DNA from: Hyparrhenia diplandra
Lineage: Eukaryota; Streptophyta; Magnoliopsida; Poales; Poaceae
NCBI GenBank assembly: GCA_015847255.1
Contig: JADLZK010012248.1
Coordinates: forward strand, 496,001-560,000
Direction: 5' to 3'
DNA: 64,000 bases
Under the pieces are notes generated by a model, which worked only from the letters and a program-made list of their open reading frames with translations, ran no database searches and was not told where the DNA came from. Positions 34,701 through 46,637 of this stretch are shown one piece after another. The number at the start of each line of letters is the position of its first letter. Positions within the stretch are counted from its first letter, which is position 1. Made by a program: the position numbers and the translations under genes.

Positions 34701-36240
34701 TGATCCGTGGTCCATTTGTCGCCCATGCCATTCCCCATGCTCGTGCGCTTCGTCTCGACTCCTGTCGCTCCGTTGAGACCATAATCCACCTGCTCAGTCG
34801 CGTGTCGCAGCGGAGCTTGGATCTAGCACAGGAAAGCATGAGGGTCAGATGACGGTGGCAGAGTACCGAGTTAGGTGAGGACGGCCCAGTGAGCTCCCAC
34901 GGGGATGAGGTCTAGCCATTCGTGCATTGTCGTTGTTGTCTCGCCGGCCTCCATACCAATCATATAGAGGCGCTAGCAATGAAAGTAAGCTTCGTCTCCC
35001 CTCACATTCCACAACTACACCAGCCTATTACTCCATGACTGCCATCCTCCACCACATGCACCATGTCGCAGGCCAGCACAGGTGGAGCTCGGAGAAAGAT
35101 CAAAGGTACTTCAAACTGATTTGTGCACGCAACTAGTGAGGTGACATATATCGTGCTCACTCAACTTGGTCAACGCTTGCACGTACCCTCGTGCCGATGC
35201 ATACATTCTTTTCTTGAAAATATTTTAAATAAGACCCAAAACTAGAAAAAAAAAAAACAGAAATCAGCACTTATTGGAATATGTCTGAAACTTTTTGACA
35301 ATTTGGCAGACTATGTTCTCCAATTTTCTGGAGATGAACTTCGTTGCTGCCTGTGCTTTGTTGTGTTGTGTCTGTATGTAAACCGAGAAGAAAAGGAGCT
35401 GCTGGCAACAATAGATAGAAGGGAGGGCTCCAGTTGAAATAGTACTCTAGAGAAAGAAAAATAGAAAAGAACTGGATGATTAGAAACAGTTGAGTTCCTA
35501 ATGCAAAATGTCTGTTACATTTTCTTCCTTCCTTGTAAAATGATAAAAATGGATAAAACTTGAAAATTGTGTCACAAATTTTCACCAGAGTTGAATTAAC
35601 TATAACTAGACAGTAGAAGTGGTAAAGCACATGTTGCATACTTTATGTTTCCAGGATAAAAATATTTAGCAAAACCATAGTCTATTTTGTAGCAAATCCA
35701 TTGTCCGAATAAATCTAAAACAACTTCAAGTTAATTATGTCAATTCCACACTAGGCTAAAAGTTTTCAGGCCTATCAAGGCTTATATGAAAGTGCAGAAA
35801 CAAAACAATGTTTATGTTGATTTATTTTTATAGACAGTATAAATAATAAAAATGATGAAGCTTACTACTGGTTATTCATTTCGTTTCAATGATTATGTAG
35901 TTTATGGCTTCTTTCATCCTTGATGATTAATTTTGTTTTTAAATCAACACATATTATTGATGATTCCTCCGTTAATGGTAACATCGTGATTCTTGTTTGT
36001 CATTCTATAACTTTTGTCCATAATACACATGTTGTCATTGTTCAGCTAAAATTTTATAGTTTTAGTCTGCCCCCAGATCTCGGGCTGGGTCGACCACTGA
36101 CTCTAAGGGATAGTTTTTGCTACAATAAAAAAAATACCTAGCTTGGTAGTACTTCTCATTCCAGTCTTGCTTATATTTCTAATTAAAAAAAAAAATTGTA
36201 TTTTGGGCTACAAAAAAAAAAAATCCCTAGCTAGGTAGCA
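34701..36240. other. spacer, no gene recognised
   Basis: A moderately GC-rich patch (34690-35110) looks like degraded coding or transposon sequence but gives only short frames. The rest is AT-rich. A 122-aa minus-strand frame (35271-35639) is low in complexity and hydrophobic, with no family assigned. Confidence 0.35.
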
Positions 36241-36289
36241 GTTCTCATTCTAGTCTTCTATATATCTACACCCGTAGCAGCCGTAGCTA

Positions 36290-37150
36290 TACTCAGTTGG
36301 GACTCAATTGGGCATGGCTACCGCAAATCAACACAAGAAACAGTCAAACAGAGAAGGCTCAAAGTGACATTGGGAATCTGACTTTCCATTCGTATAATAT
36401 GGCAATCTCAGAACCTAACAGTTACTGGAGCCGATTCGCACTGACTTGTTCTAGGCATAGGAGGCATCTGGAACATCTGGTCCTCCATTATTCAAAGAAG
36501 CAGGTCCTGTAGTAGCCAGCACACTTGAGCTAGTACATCTCAGGGGTAAGCAACAACGCGCTCAACTGCAGTAAAAGCACGTCGACTGGCAGTGCACTGG
36601 CAGCTGGAGGAGTTTGTGCCTCATCCTAGAATTCACTTGTACTACTTCATACACAGACGATATGCCTCGAATGAACCTGAATTTCACTGTGTTCATGAGC
36701 TGCTTAATTATATATATTTCTTGGTGTGCATGAGAAAATCTTGTAGATGATAGCCACATTTCTTCAGGAACAGTTTTCTGTTGACAAAAGTGATGAAACA
36801 ATGCTTAAACATTTTTCATGGAAGTATAGATGATGCAAATATGAACAACATGTTTTATTTTCCACAATATCTACGTGTAAAAGGATACAATTTGTACATG
36901 TTTCCTTCTCAATTAGGAATGATGGATATTTTTACCACAGTTATGGGGACTCCATATGCCTGTACCTGTACAGTCAGCAAATCATAAAAGCAGCTACATA
37001 TGACTGTCCGTGAATACGTACTTAAAGGGCTTCATGGCGATAGTGATCAGAGGTAGAACAAGAGAAAAGTTGCCTGTAGGCAGAGGCCGTGGAAGCCACA
37101 GCGCTGATTGTGTAGCATGCTCGCTACTGACAGCATCATTCACACCTGCA
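36290..37150 (+). ncRNA. candidate 21-PHAS lncRNA; miR2118-like site 36452-36473
   Basis: The site at 36452-36473 matches 20 of 22 positions (differences at 5 and 18). TATATAT at 36259-36265 lies 193 nt upstream, in the block TAGTCTTCTATATATCTACA that is repeated at 45712. The leader CTGACTTGTTCTAGGCATAG parallels the 45918 locus. The tail near 37015-37140 (CTTCATGGCGATAGTGATCA and GTGTAGCATGCTCGCT) is shared with 49675-49775, which supports one long unit. Confidence 0.7.
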
Positions 37151-37983
37151 CATAGCTAGGTACAAATTAAGCTGGACAAAATTAGATCAAACAAGGACTT
37201 TAAATTGTTGGGGCGGGCTGTACAGGATCCGGTACACAAAGAGTTTGCAAGCCAACCATAGAATGCACGCTAAAGAGGCATAAGTTTTGCATCTTCTCTA
37301 GTATATAAACAAAATTTAGTTGTATGACATCATCCAAAAAGGAGAATTAATATTGGTATTACTGAAAAGACTTGGCTTCACAAGTTAACGTACGTGTCCC
37401 AACATCAAACTTGAAACATTGAATTGGCTTGCTTAGGATTTTCTTATGGCATAAACTAGTTTAAGAGAACCCACAGTTGCAGGGGTTTAGCTAAATAACA
37501 GCCAAGCCGAGCATATATTAACAATGATGATTATTTGGATGAAAAAGTTCTGTATTTAGAAGTAGTATATGTACTTTTTGATGACTGCCTATGTACTTTT
37601 TAGAATGATAACCTCAATTACCTCAGTATTGTTAGAAATTGGCATCCCACAACGCCAATCTCATTCATGGAGAGATGACCTTGAGTCCATGACTACTGAT
37701 GACCTTCAATTACTCCATGCATGGTTTCTGTGGATATCACCAAAACACACAGGAAATGTTGCATTTTTCCGTCAATTGCTCTATTGTTCTGTCGGTACTT
37801 GTCTAACAGACAAAAAATATACATTTTCCTGTCGGGGTCTTCAACCGATAGAAATTTTTAAGTTTCTAGAAGTGACATCTACTAGAAGACACTAGTAGTA
37901 CAAAATCCCTAGTATAAAAATGTGTACGGAGTGTACACTGACAAATGGTCACCACTTTGGGTGTCTAGTAGCCAATTTTGCCT
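37151..37983. other. spacer, transposon-like fragments only
   Basis: No gene. At 37760-37940 there is sequence with CTGTCGGTACTTGTCTAACA and CACTAGTAGTACAAAATCCC, resembling transposon subterminal sequence, but I cannot define both ends. A 108-aa frame (37569-37895) lies across it and is probably not a gene. Confidence 0.35.
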
Positions 37984-38347
37984 TTTTTCATATCAAATCT
38001 AACTTCTTTTGGGCAGCAGGGACGAAATGATATGTGTGTGCCTGTATGGTACTATTAATAGTAACATGGATGCTCACTGTCTCACACAATCATACCATTT
38101 GTACTATAAGATAGGAAGGATCACGTGCGAAGGATAATGCAATGCAGAGAATATGGTGCCTATCAAGCTCGCCCTGCAATATATACAGCTTGTTATAAAT
38201 AACTGGCGTATATAGTCCTATCTCTTCTAATTTAATTAGTATATATCTCTGCAATACATGGTCCAAATTACAATGTTGGGTAACGCGGTATCAGCTGCCT
38301 AGCTAGCACTAGCAAATATATAGAACTCCAAACCGCTCCATGCATAG

Positions 38348-38800
38348 GATAGGACACAAGCACCGCACCAGCAGTGAGGAACTACTATGCGCATAGGTCA
38401 GGACAAAGGCACAACAACAGCAATGAGGAACAGTAGCTCTGGACTCCACCAAAGCATACGCACAACTACAATGGTTTGGGGATAGGAGGTATCCGGGAAC
38501 TCATATGTAGTCGTTCCGCTGCGATGCACAGGTATGCTTTTCAAAAATGTGCACATTGACACGTACTATATTAATAGAAATAAGAGTTTTACACGATGTA
38601 CGCTTTAGCCAAACCAATTGGCCGCCGCGCACACGAACACACTGACAAGAATTGCCGGCTTTAACAGCGGAGCAACACGGTTGTAATGCATAGATATGCT
38701 GATACACAAATCACAGATATGCAACCAGCAGCAAATATCTCTGCTTCCCAACAATCGATTTCCCTTTTTTTTTGTTCTGCAAGAAGTGATCTTAATACAT
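38348..38800 (+). ncRNA. candidate 21-PHAS lncRNA; miR2118-like site 38477-38498
   Basis: The site at 38477-38498 matches 17 of 22 positions, in the GGGGATAGGAGGTATCCGGG form. TATATA at 38317-38322 lies 160 nt upstream. Of its family (9828, 16704, 38477) it is the only member with G at position 12, which is the base beside the predicted cut; the other two have A. The tail differs from copy A after about 38530. Confidence 0.55.
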
Positions 38801-38869
38801 CTGTGGATTAATGAAAGGTAAATCTGAGTGCAGTAGGGTGAAAATGACTCGTCATCTCTCTTATTGGCA

Positions 38870-39570
38870 GTTATCTTCGGACATCATCTTCTAATATCTT
38901 CGTTTTCTCTTCTAATATCGCAAGCAAGTCTCTATCATATTTTTTTTTTTTTTTGGAATGACTAGTTAGCCGCTCAAAAGCAATGAAAAACTCAATAAGC
39001 AAGTCGTTGCCATAGACAGAGAGAGGAGGAATGTTTAATTGGGAAACTGATAAAATGCATGTGGAGAGATGGATGGAGACAAGACTCACAACCACACAAC
39101 GTTTTAGGATTAGGAGGTATCTGGACCAAGATCACAAGTGTTTGAATTGTTTTAAAGAAAATCTGGACTGCGGAGCTAGGCTTTATGTGCATACAGCAAA
39201 TCCACAGAAGGACGCTGTAGTACCTGGGCGTCAAACGGATGAAGAAGCGCCCCCTTGTATTCCTTGTTCTCCTGAAAAGCTTATCATCTTTGAGATGTCG
39301 TGGTGAGAGGGCCTGCAGCCTCCGCATGCATGCAGATCGATCCTTGGCTGTCATGTGCTTCTGCCTTGTAATCGAATCCTGGACGGAGCCAACGATCGAG
39401 AAACTTACAGGACCCCTCCTACGACAGGATATATGTCACACCAGTGATCGCCCGTGACCCAAATTTTGGCTTGGATGGGTGTCTGTGCGTGTTTCAAGAT
39501 TAGTTCGTGACCAGCCTCGGAGCCTTTGGCCGTCAGGACAAAGGTTCCTTGTCGGGTGTTCTACAACATT
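38870..39570 (+). ncRNA. candidate 21-PHAS lncRNA; miR2118-like site 39105-39126
   Basis: The site at 39105-39126 matches 18 of 22 positions (differences at 6, 14, 18 and 22). The family-1 leader is clear (CATCTCTCTTATTGGCAGTT, AAGTCGTTGCCATAGACAGA, TTAATTGGGAAACTGATAAA). No TATA box is visible; part of the promoter region near 38830 is shorter than in copy B. The 91-aa frame 39031-39306 overlaps the site and has no recognised domain. Confidence 0.55.
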
Positions 39571-40274
39571 GAACAAAAAGCACTAGGCCAAGCTAGGCAG
39601 TAGTAAATGGGATAATTTATAACGTTGCTCCATGTTCCATCACGGTTACATCACATTCATGATTGGTCACCACACAGCAAGAGAGCACAGTGGTGATTGT
39701 AACACACTAGCTGGACTGAGATCATGGATCATGGGTCCCACATGTAAGAGATAGAGAGAAGCTAAGGTGCAAAAATTCATCTATCTTGTTTGAAATCACC
39801 AGATGTTTTCGCTTAGTCCAGCAATAAAATGGCATATATACAAACTGCAAATTTGTACTTCATCTCTGTGATTTGTGTGCAGAAATTTGGCACTATAAGT
39901 TCGGACAACGTAATGTATAACCCAGTATACTTCTTCAAAATACACATATATGGACAACATCATGTGTGTGTGTGGGTTCAACATGCCCTACTGTTGACCT
40001 GTGGTACTATCATACATATCCACTGTCATATATACTGTACCATTACAAGGCATGAGTATGGCCATTGTATACTCAATGTTGAAACTGTTTCTGGTACTGG
40101 ATCCTGCGTAGGTGTCATACATCGATATCCATTAATGGGGGAGAAAATAAAGTGCATAAAAGCGCACCACCTAATGTGTCAAATCATATGAAGAACAAGG
40201 AGTTGATAGGTAGTCTGAGCTTGATGTCACCCCTTATATATATATATCGCATCAGTACGTCTAGTTGTGTCTGA

Positions 40275-40566
40275 ATGACTCAAAACCATCCCAAAAGAAC
40301 ACACACACACACACACACACTTAGAGAAAGAGTAAGTTTGGGACAAGTTAGAACAGACATGTGGGTTGAGAGTAGGAGGCATCTGGAACAATGTTACTAC
40401 ATATGACGATGAGCTCCTCTCTCGTCGCGCGCCGGCCCAGTTTGACACCTAACTCTCTGGAGGCCCAGGTAGTGGTGGCGGACCGTATGGTCCACCTCAG
40501 CTCCATCAATGCTTAAGTATCTGTGGTCGCCAAAAAGGACATCGCAGCAGTGGACCCGTCTCCGGT
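40275..40566 (+). ncRNA. candidate 21-PHAS lncRNA; miR2118-like site 40367-40388, tail truncated
   Basis: The site at 40367-40388 is identical to that at 11951 (18 of 22 to consensus). A TATATATATATAT run at 40235-40247 lies 132 nt upstream, and an AC tract (40300-40320) replaces the GA tract of copy A. About 180 nt of tail match copy A before a GC-rich block interrupts at about 40567. Confidence 0.6.
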
Positions 40567-41540
40567 ACGCGGCAGCAGAGCATGCGCCCGCGCACCTAGA
40601 GAGGCAGAGCTCGTGGCGGCCGGCTCGGAGAGGTGAGGGCTCGTGGTCTGCGGTCCTTGCATCGTGTGCCCCACCGTCGTCACCCGCTGCGCTCGGTCCC
40701 ACCGTGGCTCCTTCCAGAGGGACTCGGGCAACCAGTCCCCGCCGTCGTACTTTTGCATGTGTTTCAATTGTTTTCGATTAATCCTCCAATGTTTCAATTT
40801 GCCTTTTTCAAGTGTTTGATTGTTTTGGAGGGATGTTTCAACTGAATCATTTGTATGTTGCAAAAGTATATCGAAAGTGTTTCTCATGTTTGAGATATGT
40901 TTCATCGATGTTACACAAGGGATGTTTCAAGTGTTTCAACAAGCTTCAGCCGTATGTTTGCACTGTTGTTTTCCAACAATTTCAAAAGTAGATCGGGGTG
41001 TGTTTTTCATAGTGTTTCATAGTGATGTTTCAACCACCCTCACCTGCATCTTTCAACTAATGTTTCAAAATTAGATCAGATGTTCCATCATCTTCTCCCA
41101 CCTTCTGCTCCATCGTCTATCCCGTGGATGATCGCAAAAGGACCTCTCCGTTGAGGGAACTCGAGTTTGGACATCAGATGTGCCATGGGGATTTGTGGAT
41201 TTTGGTAGGCTTTCCCGCCTCGTGATTGGAAGACCATTTTGTATGAATTGAAGGGGGAATCGGGGACGAAAAAGGAGGCGAGGATGGGAGGAAGTGATGC
41301 CGAAGGAGCGTCGGCAGATCGGACGGGCGGTGGCCCGGCAAAGTGCGCGCGCGCCGGACGGACGGGCTACTTTAGAGGCAGGGGATTTCGATGGGCCTAA
41401 TTATATGGTGGACTTGCCCGGGCATCTAGACGCGTGCCTGTTCCGGACGTCCAGGCGCTATCGTGCCCATCATAAATGTGGCACTCCTTAGCCATTGCTC
41501 TCGCCACCTCAACTCCGAAGTCTAGGCGTGTCGACAACCA
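40567..41540. mobile_element. unclassified transposon-like block inserted in copy D
   Basis: This block starts abruptly where alignment with copy A stops. It is GC-rich at both ends, with a middle full of ATGTTTCAA-type short repeats (40780-41080). I cannot identify terminal repeats or a target duplication, so the class is unknown and the boundaries approximate. Confidence 0.4.
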
Positions 41541-41543
41541 CAA

Positions 41544-43924
41544 CACTAGTAGAGAACAGGGTTACAATATGGGTTCCTAACCCCCATTTAATACCGGTTT
41601 TGGGAACTAGGACTGGACCTTTAGTCCCAGGACACACAACCAAAACTAGAGCTCATCTTTGAAACAAAAAAAATAAAAGAAATCTTGGAAATCCCTTTTG
41701 CAGTGTGTTGATATTTCTTACACGATCCCAATTAGGAAGGCGAAAGAAATATATATGGGATATCTATCTAATCATGATAGCTTGGATATGGGATTAACCT
41801 CATGATCCAACAAAGCGGAGTTAGGCGGTGTTAGTAGTGGGATGTAAACTTAGCATCATTATCCATAGTGGAGTTAATCTCACCAGGATATGTACTCAAG
41901 GTATACCACTCATTTCTAGGCATTACCTATACACTAGTCACGTCACCCTAGCAATAACGCTCAAAGAAATGCGAGGCATGCTATTCTTGATTGGCCTTGA
42001 TAAAAGAATGAACATGATATGCAAGCGCCTGAGGATAGAAATACCAATTGTAGCACTTCAGGGAGTAATCCAGGTATCGTATTTATATTTTACCACGAGG
42101 GAAGGGAGTCTATGGAAAGGTAGAGAGAAAAGGATGTCTAATGGTTTATATTGTGATTTAGCTATGAGATCATCCACTTTACAGTAATATAATGCAGAGT
42201 AACCATATGCATAACTCAACAGGTTAAGTCACAGGATAAAGATAATAATATAAATGATAAATATCCAAGTCTAAGATCATCATAAGCCACTAGAATCATA
42301 CGAGCTATTAACATGTTATAAATTAGAATAGAATGAATATTCCTAAGATACTCCTAATCATATATGTCAATGAATACTACAATTAGTGCAATACATCTAG
42401 CTATCATGGCAAGGTTGGATTACTTCTACACACGGCAAGCATTACCAATGACAAACAAGGGCGAAACTTATTCATCATCGTAATTATAAACTCGGCGTGT
42501 CCTACATTCGGAGGGTGGATTCCAAAGGACTCAACGGGGGTTGTCACTCCCGCGATCTACCACACGCCCGAGAATGTAGGGTGCATTGCAGATAAACGTT
42601 GTATAAACACCACGTTTACACATTGCTTATCACCCACATAGTGATCATCTATATGGATGCTATACAATTCCATGCATAAAAATATAAAGCAATCTTACTA
42701 AACTAAACATATAATCATAGCAAGCATAAACACATATCAATAAGAATATAATAATTATAAAGATCAAAGCCATAACAATTGTATTCTAGATATAAGAGTA
42801 CTTTACAGATTGAATACAAGAGAGAAGTCTCAAGAACGATGATCCTTGCTACTTCTTGACTAATCGGGAACTCAAGATGAACTTGATCTTCAACTAGAAC
42901 TAGCTATGTAGCTAATTACTTCTAGTATGAACTAGGGCTTAGGTCTAGACTTGGCTGGACTAGATGGGTATGAGTTGATGAATGAGTATGATAATGAAAT
43001 TGTTATGAGCCTCGTGGTCATTTGGTCTTCTTATATAGTACTTGGCGATGAACGTCAACCCTTGGATCAAACCGACCTTGGCAACGGTGTAGATACAACC
43101 TCAATGTCGGTAGTAAACCGACATAAAAATGTGAGGCCGATCGATGGCCCCACCGGGCGCCGCCGTAGGGTGGCATTGGCGGGCGCCGTGGTGGCATGCC
43201 ACCTTGGCTTCCCCAAATCTTCTCACGGTGTCCTCCGGTATCTTCTAGAATGTTTTAGTTCACTTTTCGGGTTGAGTTGCTTCACGGACAAGTCTGGTCT
43301 TCATATGCCTTGTATATTTCGGAACTTTCTCCATTATTCTCTGCAATTATCTATTAAGTCCCTGGAAAGTTACAGAATACCAAAACTCGTGGAATTATGT
43401 TAGTTAGACCCCTAGACGTATGTTTGGTCTTTGACTTGAGCCCATAATTCATGTTTTTTAACTTGTAATTTTATGCTATAACAGGTGTCAACACAGTGTG
43501 TGACATTTGAACTCAAGACCCCTTGGATTGCGCGTAGATTCCTTACCAACTCAGCTGCACGCCACATGTGACACTATCCTGAGCGCACTCCTTTTGAAGT
43601 GACTCGTTGGTACCTTTAATCTCGGCTGGAAGACCTTTAGTCGGGGTTGGTAGCACCAGGTATTACCAACTAGGACTAAAGGTTGGAGGATCTTTTGTGC
43701 GGGTTGATCACACCAACCGATAAAAAGGATGACTTTTTAGTCCCGGTTCGTATTACGGCGCTAGGACTAAAGGGTTTTCGGTATTCATCTTTGGCAATAA
43801 TGATGTTGGGTAGGAGACTTTAGTCCCGGTTGGAGCCACCAACGGGACTACTACATTCTTTAGTCCCGGGGCAAAAAATTGCCGAGACTAAAGTTCTGGA
43901 TCGAAAGTCTATTCTCTACTAGTG
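41544..43924. mobile_element. CACTA element, 2.38 kb
   Basis: Matching termini are CACTAGTAGAGAACAGGGTT on the left and, read inward on the right, CACTAGTAGAGAATAGACTT. Subterminal TTTAGTCCCGGTTGG-type inverted repeats lie at 43610-43880. Flanking triplets are CAA and CAG, so the TSD is imperfect. No transposase frame is seen; 42951-43403 (150 aa) is the longest frame and is unrecognised. A tRNA-like segment lies within. Confidence 0.75.
43490..43570 (-). other. tRNA-like (SINE head or tRNA relic) segment
   Basis: On the minus strand the sequence reads GCAGCTGAGTTGGTAAGGAA (box A-like) and then GTCTTGAGTTCAAATG (box B-like) at roughly tRNA spacing. No clear cloverleaf or anticodon could be assigned by eye. 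It may be a tRNA-derived SINE head or a decayed tRNA carried in the CACTA element. Confidence 0.35.
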
Positions 43925-45700
43925 CAGGAAGAGCTTCGAACCAATTTGCGCAACATCGTGCACACTCAAGCAGGTCAACTCTTACACATCCACCTCATGC
44001 AGATGGATCCACCACATGTGTATTCAACAATTCATTTCAAAATAGTCAAACTAACTACGTTTGAACTCATATTGACTATACAAGTTTCTTTGAAACATCG
44101 AAAAGTTCAACCTATTATTGTTCTCCTAATTTAAGATACAATTTTAATGTTGACGCTACGGTTTGTTCTCAAGCAAAGATTGTAGAACATAGTCTGCCGA
44201 TATGTCAAAGTCAGCGTGATTTTTAGATTTACGCTAATTATCTATGTGCTTATTTCTTTTTTTTTCTAATTTTTGGCCTTATTCGAAATGTTTTCAACTA
44301 AAATTTGTACACCAAACTTCCCTCTTTGATTTACATAAATTGTCCACCTTTTTGTGGGAACATTTTTAATGTTTAACAAAAGTTTTTGTTACACGACCTC
44401 AAATTAAACATCCTATCTTATAACCACTTCAGCCATATATTTTTGTTGCATGTTTGAGACTTCGTGGCCAAGTCTTCAGGTGGTGCCGCAGGCAGTGTGC
44501 ATTGAGGATAGTCTCTTCAAACCTCCATGACCTCATGCCCAGCTTCTTGGCCCATGGTGCTTAGGCCCTATGGTCATTTTGTCGTGTTTTTCTTGTTCTT
44601 CGTGGCATGATTCGAGAATAGTTAATTCATGTGGTGTGTGGTGTGTGTATTCATTTTGTTCATACACGAGGTTGGGTCAACCTGAACTTGTGTACTCTTT
44701 TTTTCTACATTAATAAAATGATGCGCACCCTGCATAGTTTGAGAAAAAAAATACTTCAAACGACCATATGTTCTATGGTTCATATATTTGATATGCATCA
44801 TATATGCCATATGTGGGCATTATCTTTAGTGTCTAATAAACATTAGAGCCTGTTTTGAATCCTCTTAAATCCTAACTTGTTTGTGCAAAGGCCAAACCAG
44901 AGAAGGAATTTAGACTTTCTAGAGATAGCATCATCTGACTTTATTTTTTTTATTTTGGGCCTAGATGCCTTGTATCAGCTTTTGTACATACGTTCTTTCA
45001 TTTAATTGAAAAACAAATAGTGGTAGAGGGTTCCCCGACCATTTCGGTTAAAAAACAACTGTTTTCACATTGACTGAAATATAATTTTGTGCATCATTTT
45101 TGTTAACTTTGAATTTCACTTAGCATCTACGTTGAGAATTTACATGAAACATACTATTTTTTCACCTAGAATTTAGATTATTTTTGTTGGATTTTTGGAA
45201 ACCATTTTGGTCCTAAGCATCTTAAGCCAAAACTCAAATAACCACTATACTATGAATTTTAATTTCAGAACCACAAAAATTTAGATGGGTTGTGCTTGAT
45301 TTTAGTATCTACTTCAAAGATTAGAAGTTTTTACAGGTGGCTAGGCCCTGTTTTGGACTGATAAGAAAAAATAGCTTAAGTATGATGGGTGATTCTGAAT
45401 ATTGGATGTCTTAGGTTCTTCGCTTTTTCAATCAAAAGAAAAGTTACACACAGTGAGTCATACCAAACATGATGACATGACTTAGCATATGAGTCACTCT
45501 AAGGAGGATGGCATGATTCTAGCTCAACGTTAGCAGCATAAGTAGAAATTGGCCATGGATATTAGTTGCCCGATGAGTTATGCCAATAGATGTGACATAA
45601 TAATGGTGGCATGACTCAAAAGATATGTGAAAAATAGTTTGGTACATGTTATTAACATATTAGTATTTTTGGGCCAAAATAAATTAAATCCCTAGTTTGT
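43925..45700. other. AT-rich spacer, no gene recognised
   Basis: Long AT-rich stretch without trigger sites, transposon termini or protein domains. Short frames are uninformative. It ends at the promoter block GATTTCAATCTCTAGTCTTC of the 45918 locus. Confidence 0.4.
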
Positions 45701-45754
45701 AGATTTCAATCTCTAGTCTTCTATATATACACCAGCACTCGTAGCCACGAGTTC

Positions 45755-46440
45755 AAACAAAAAAAACAGTAGTTGCTAAGATAGCTCAGTACCTCAAATT
45801 GATGCAACAAAAATAGTAGGATGGAACTGATATTAGAAGTTTGGGTTTATTCCCATTAGTCCAGCGTCATAACCAGAACCTAATAGACAGTGGAGCTGGA
45901 TACGCCATGACTTGTTTTAGGAATAGGAGACATCTGGAACGTCTTCTGTATTGCTTGAGCAGATTCTGGAAGATGTTTTAGCTGCGCCAGACAACTTCAG
46001 TGTTAATTCGGGAAGCTAGCAGAAGAGCAGCTACTCATGCTGCATTATTGGACAGGTCCTTATCTTGAGATGGACAATGGAAGAGCTCATCGCTGGTGTC
46101 AACACGATGCTCAGACTCGCAGAGGTCAAAGGAAACGGTACGGTGACAAGATCTTGAACCAGAAGAATGATCAAAAGGTTTGCTCGAGGAAGCTCATCTT
46201 AAATTGCGAAGACTGCAGGCGCCGACAGTAGACAAGCAAGTTGTTTTTGGTTGTGTGGCTGGTGCCGTTACATGTCTCATGTTCATGATCACTTGGCTGT
46301 AACGTACGTGGAACAGTTGGTGGTCGCTGCAAACTGCATTCTGTAATGAACAGTCTGGTGATCATAGCTGAGGAGCCTGGTTGCTTCCTGCTCTCTAAAC
46401 CAGAGAGATGGAGTTGAAGTGGTAGTTTTTATGGAACGTT
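45755..46440 (+). ncRNA. candidate 21-PHAS lncRNA; miR2118-like site 45918-45939
   Basis: One of the best sites in the window: 20 of 22 positions, with an intact TAGGAATAGGAG 5' half. Predicted cleavage is between 45929 and 45930. TATATATA at 45722-45729 lies 196 nt upstream. The tail 45960-46100 (AGCAGAAGAGCAGCTACTCA) is paralogous to 49990-50130. The matching distal tail (49655-49775) appears to have been separated from this locus by the CACTA remnant ending at 49651. Confidence 0.7.
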
Positions 46441-46541
46441 CTTAATTCTGTCTTTCTCTTCGCTCAAATGCTCGGATTTATTTCCGTTATGCTTGGTGGA
46501 AATGGGGTTGCCACGTGTGGAAAAAAGAACAGGAGCTACTT

Positions 46542-46637
46542 GAGTACCTAGGATACATGTCAGGCAAGAAGTGATCAAAAGACCAGAATGAGTGCCTAGG
46601 ATACATGTCAGGCAAGAAGTGATCAAAAGACCACTGA
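46542..46637. repeat. 48-bp tandem duplication
   Basis: Two adjacent copies begin at 46542 (GAGTACCTAGGATACATGTC) and 46590 (GAGTGCCTAGGATACATGTC). They differ at one visible base in this stretch. They lie at the left edge of the transposase-like pseudogene. Confidence 0.85.

Larger units (their letters stand above)
37984..40566 (+). repeat. segmental duplication copy D
   Basis: Contains the same three units as copy B: sites 38477, 39105 and 40367. It runs from TTCATATCAAATCTAACTTC to CCCGTCTCCGGTAC. The third unit is nearly identical to copy A over about 200 nt past the site. It then breaks at about 40566, where an inserted or rearranged block begins. Confidence 0.85.

Noticed and set aside
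44840..45370. MITE bounded by GCCTGTTTTGAAT (44849) and GGCCCTGTTTTGGACT (45345)
   Set aside because: The two motifs are in the same orientation, not inverted, and no target duplication is seen.
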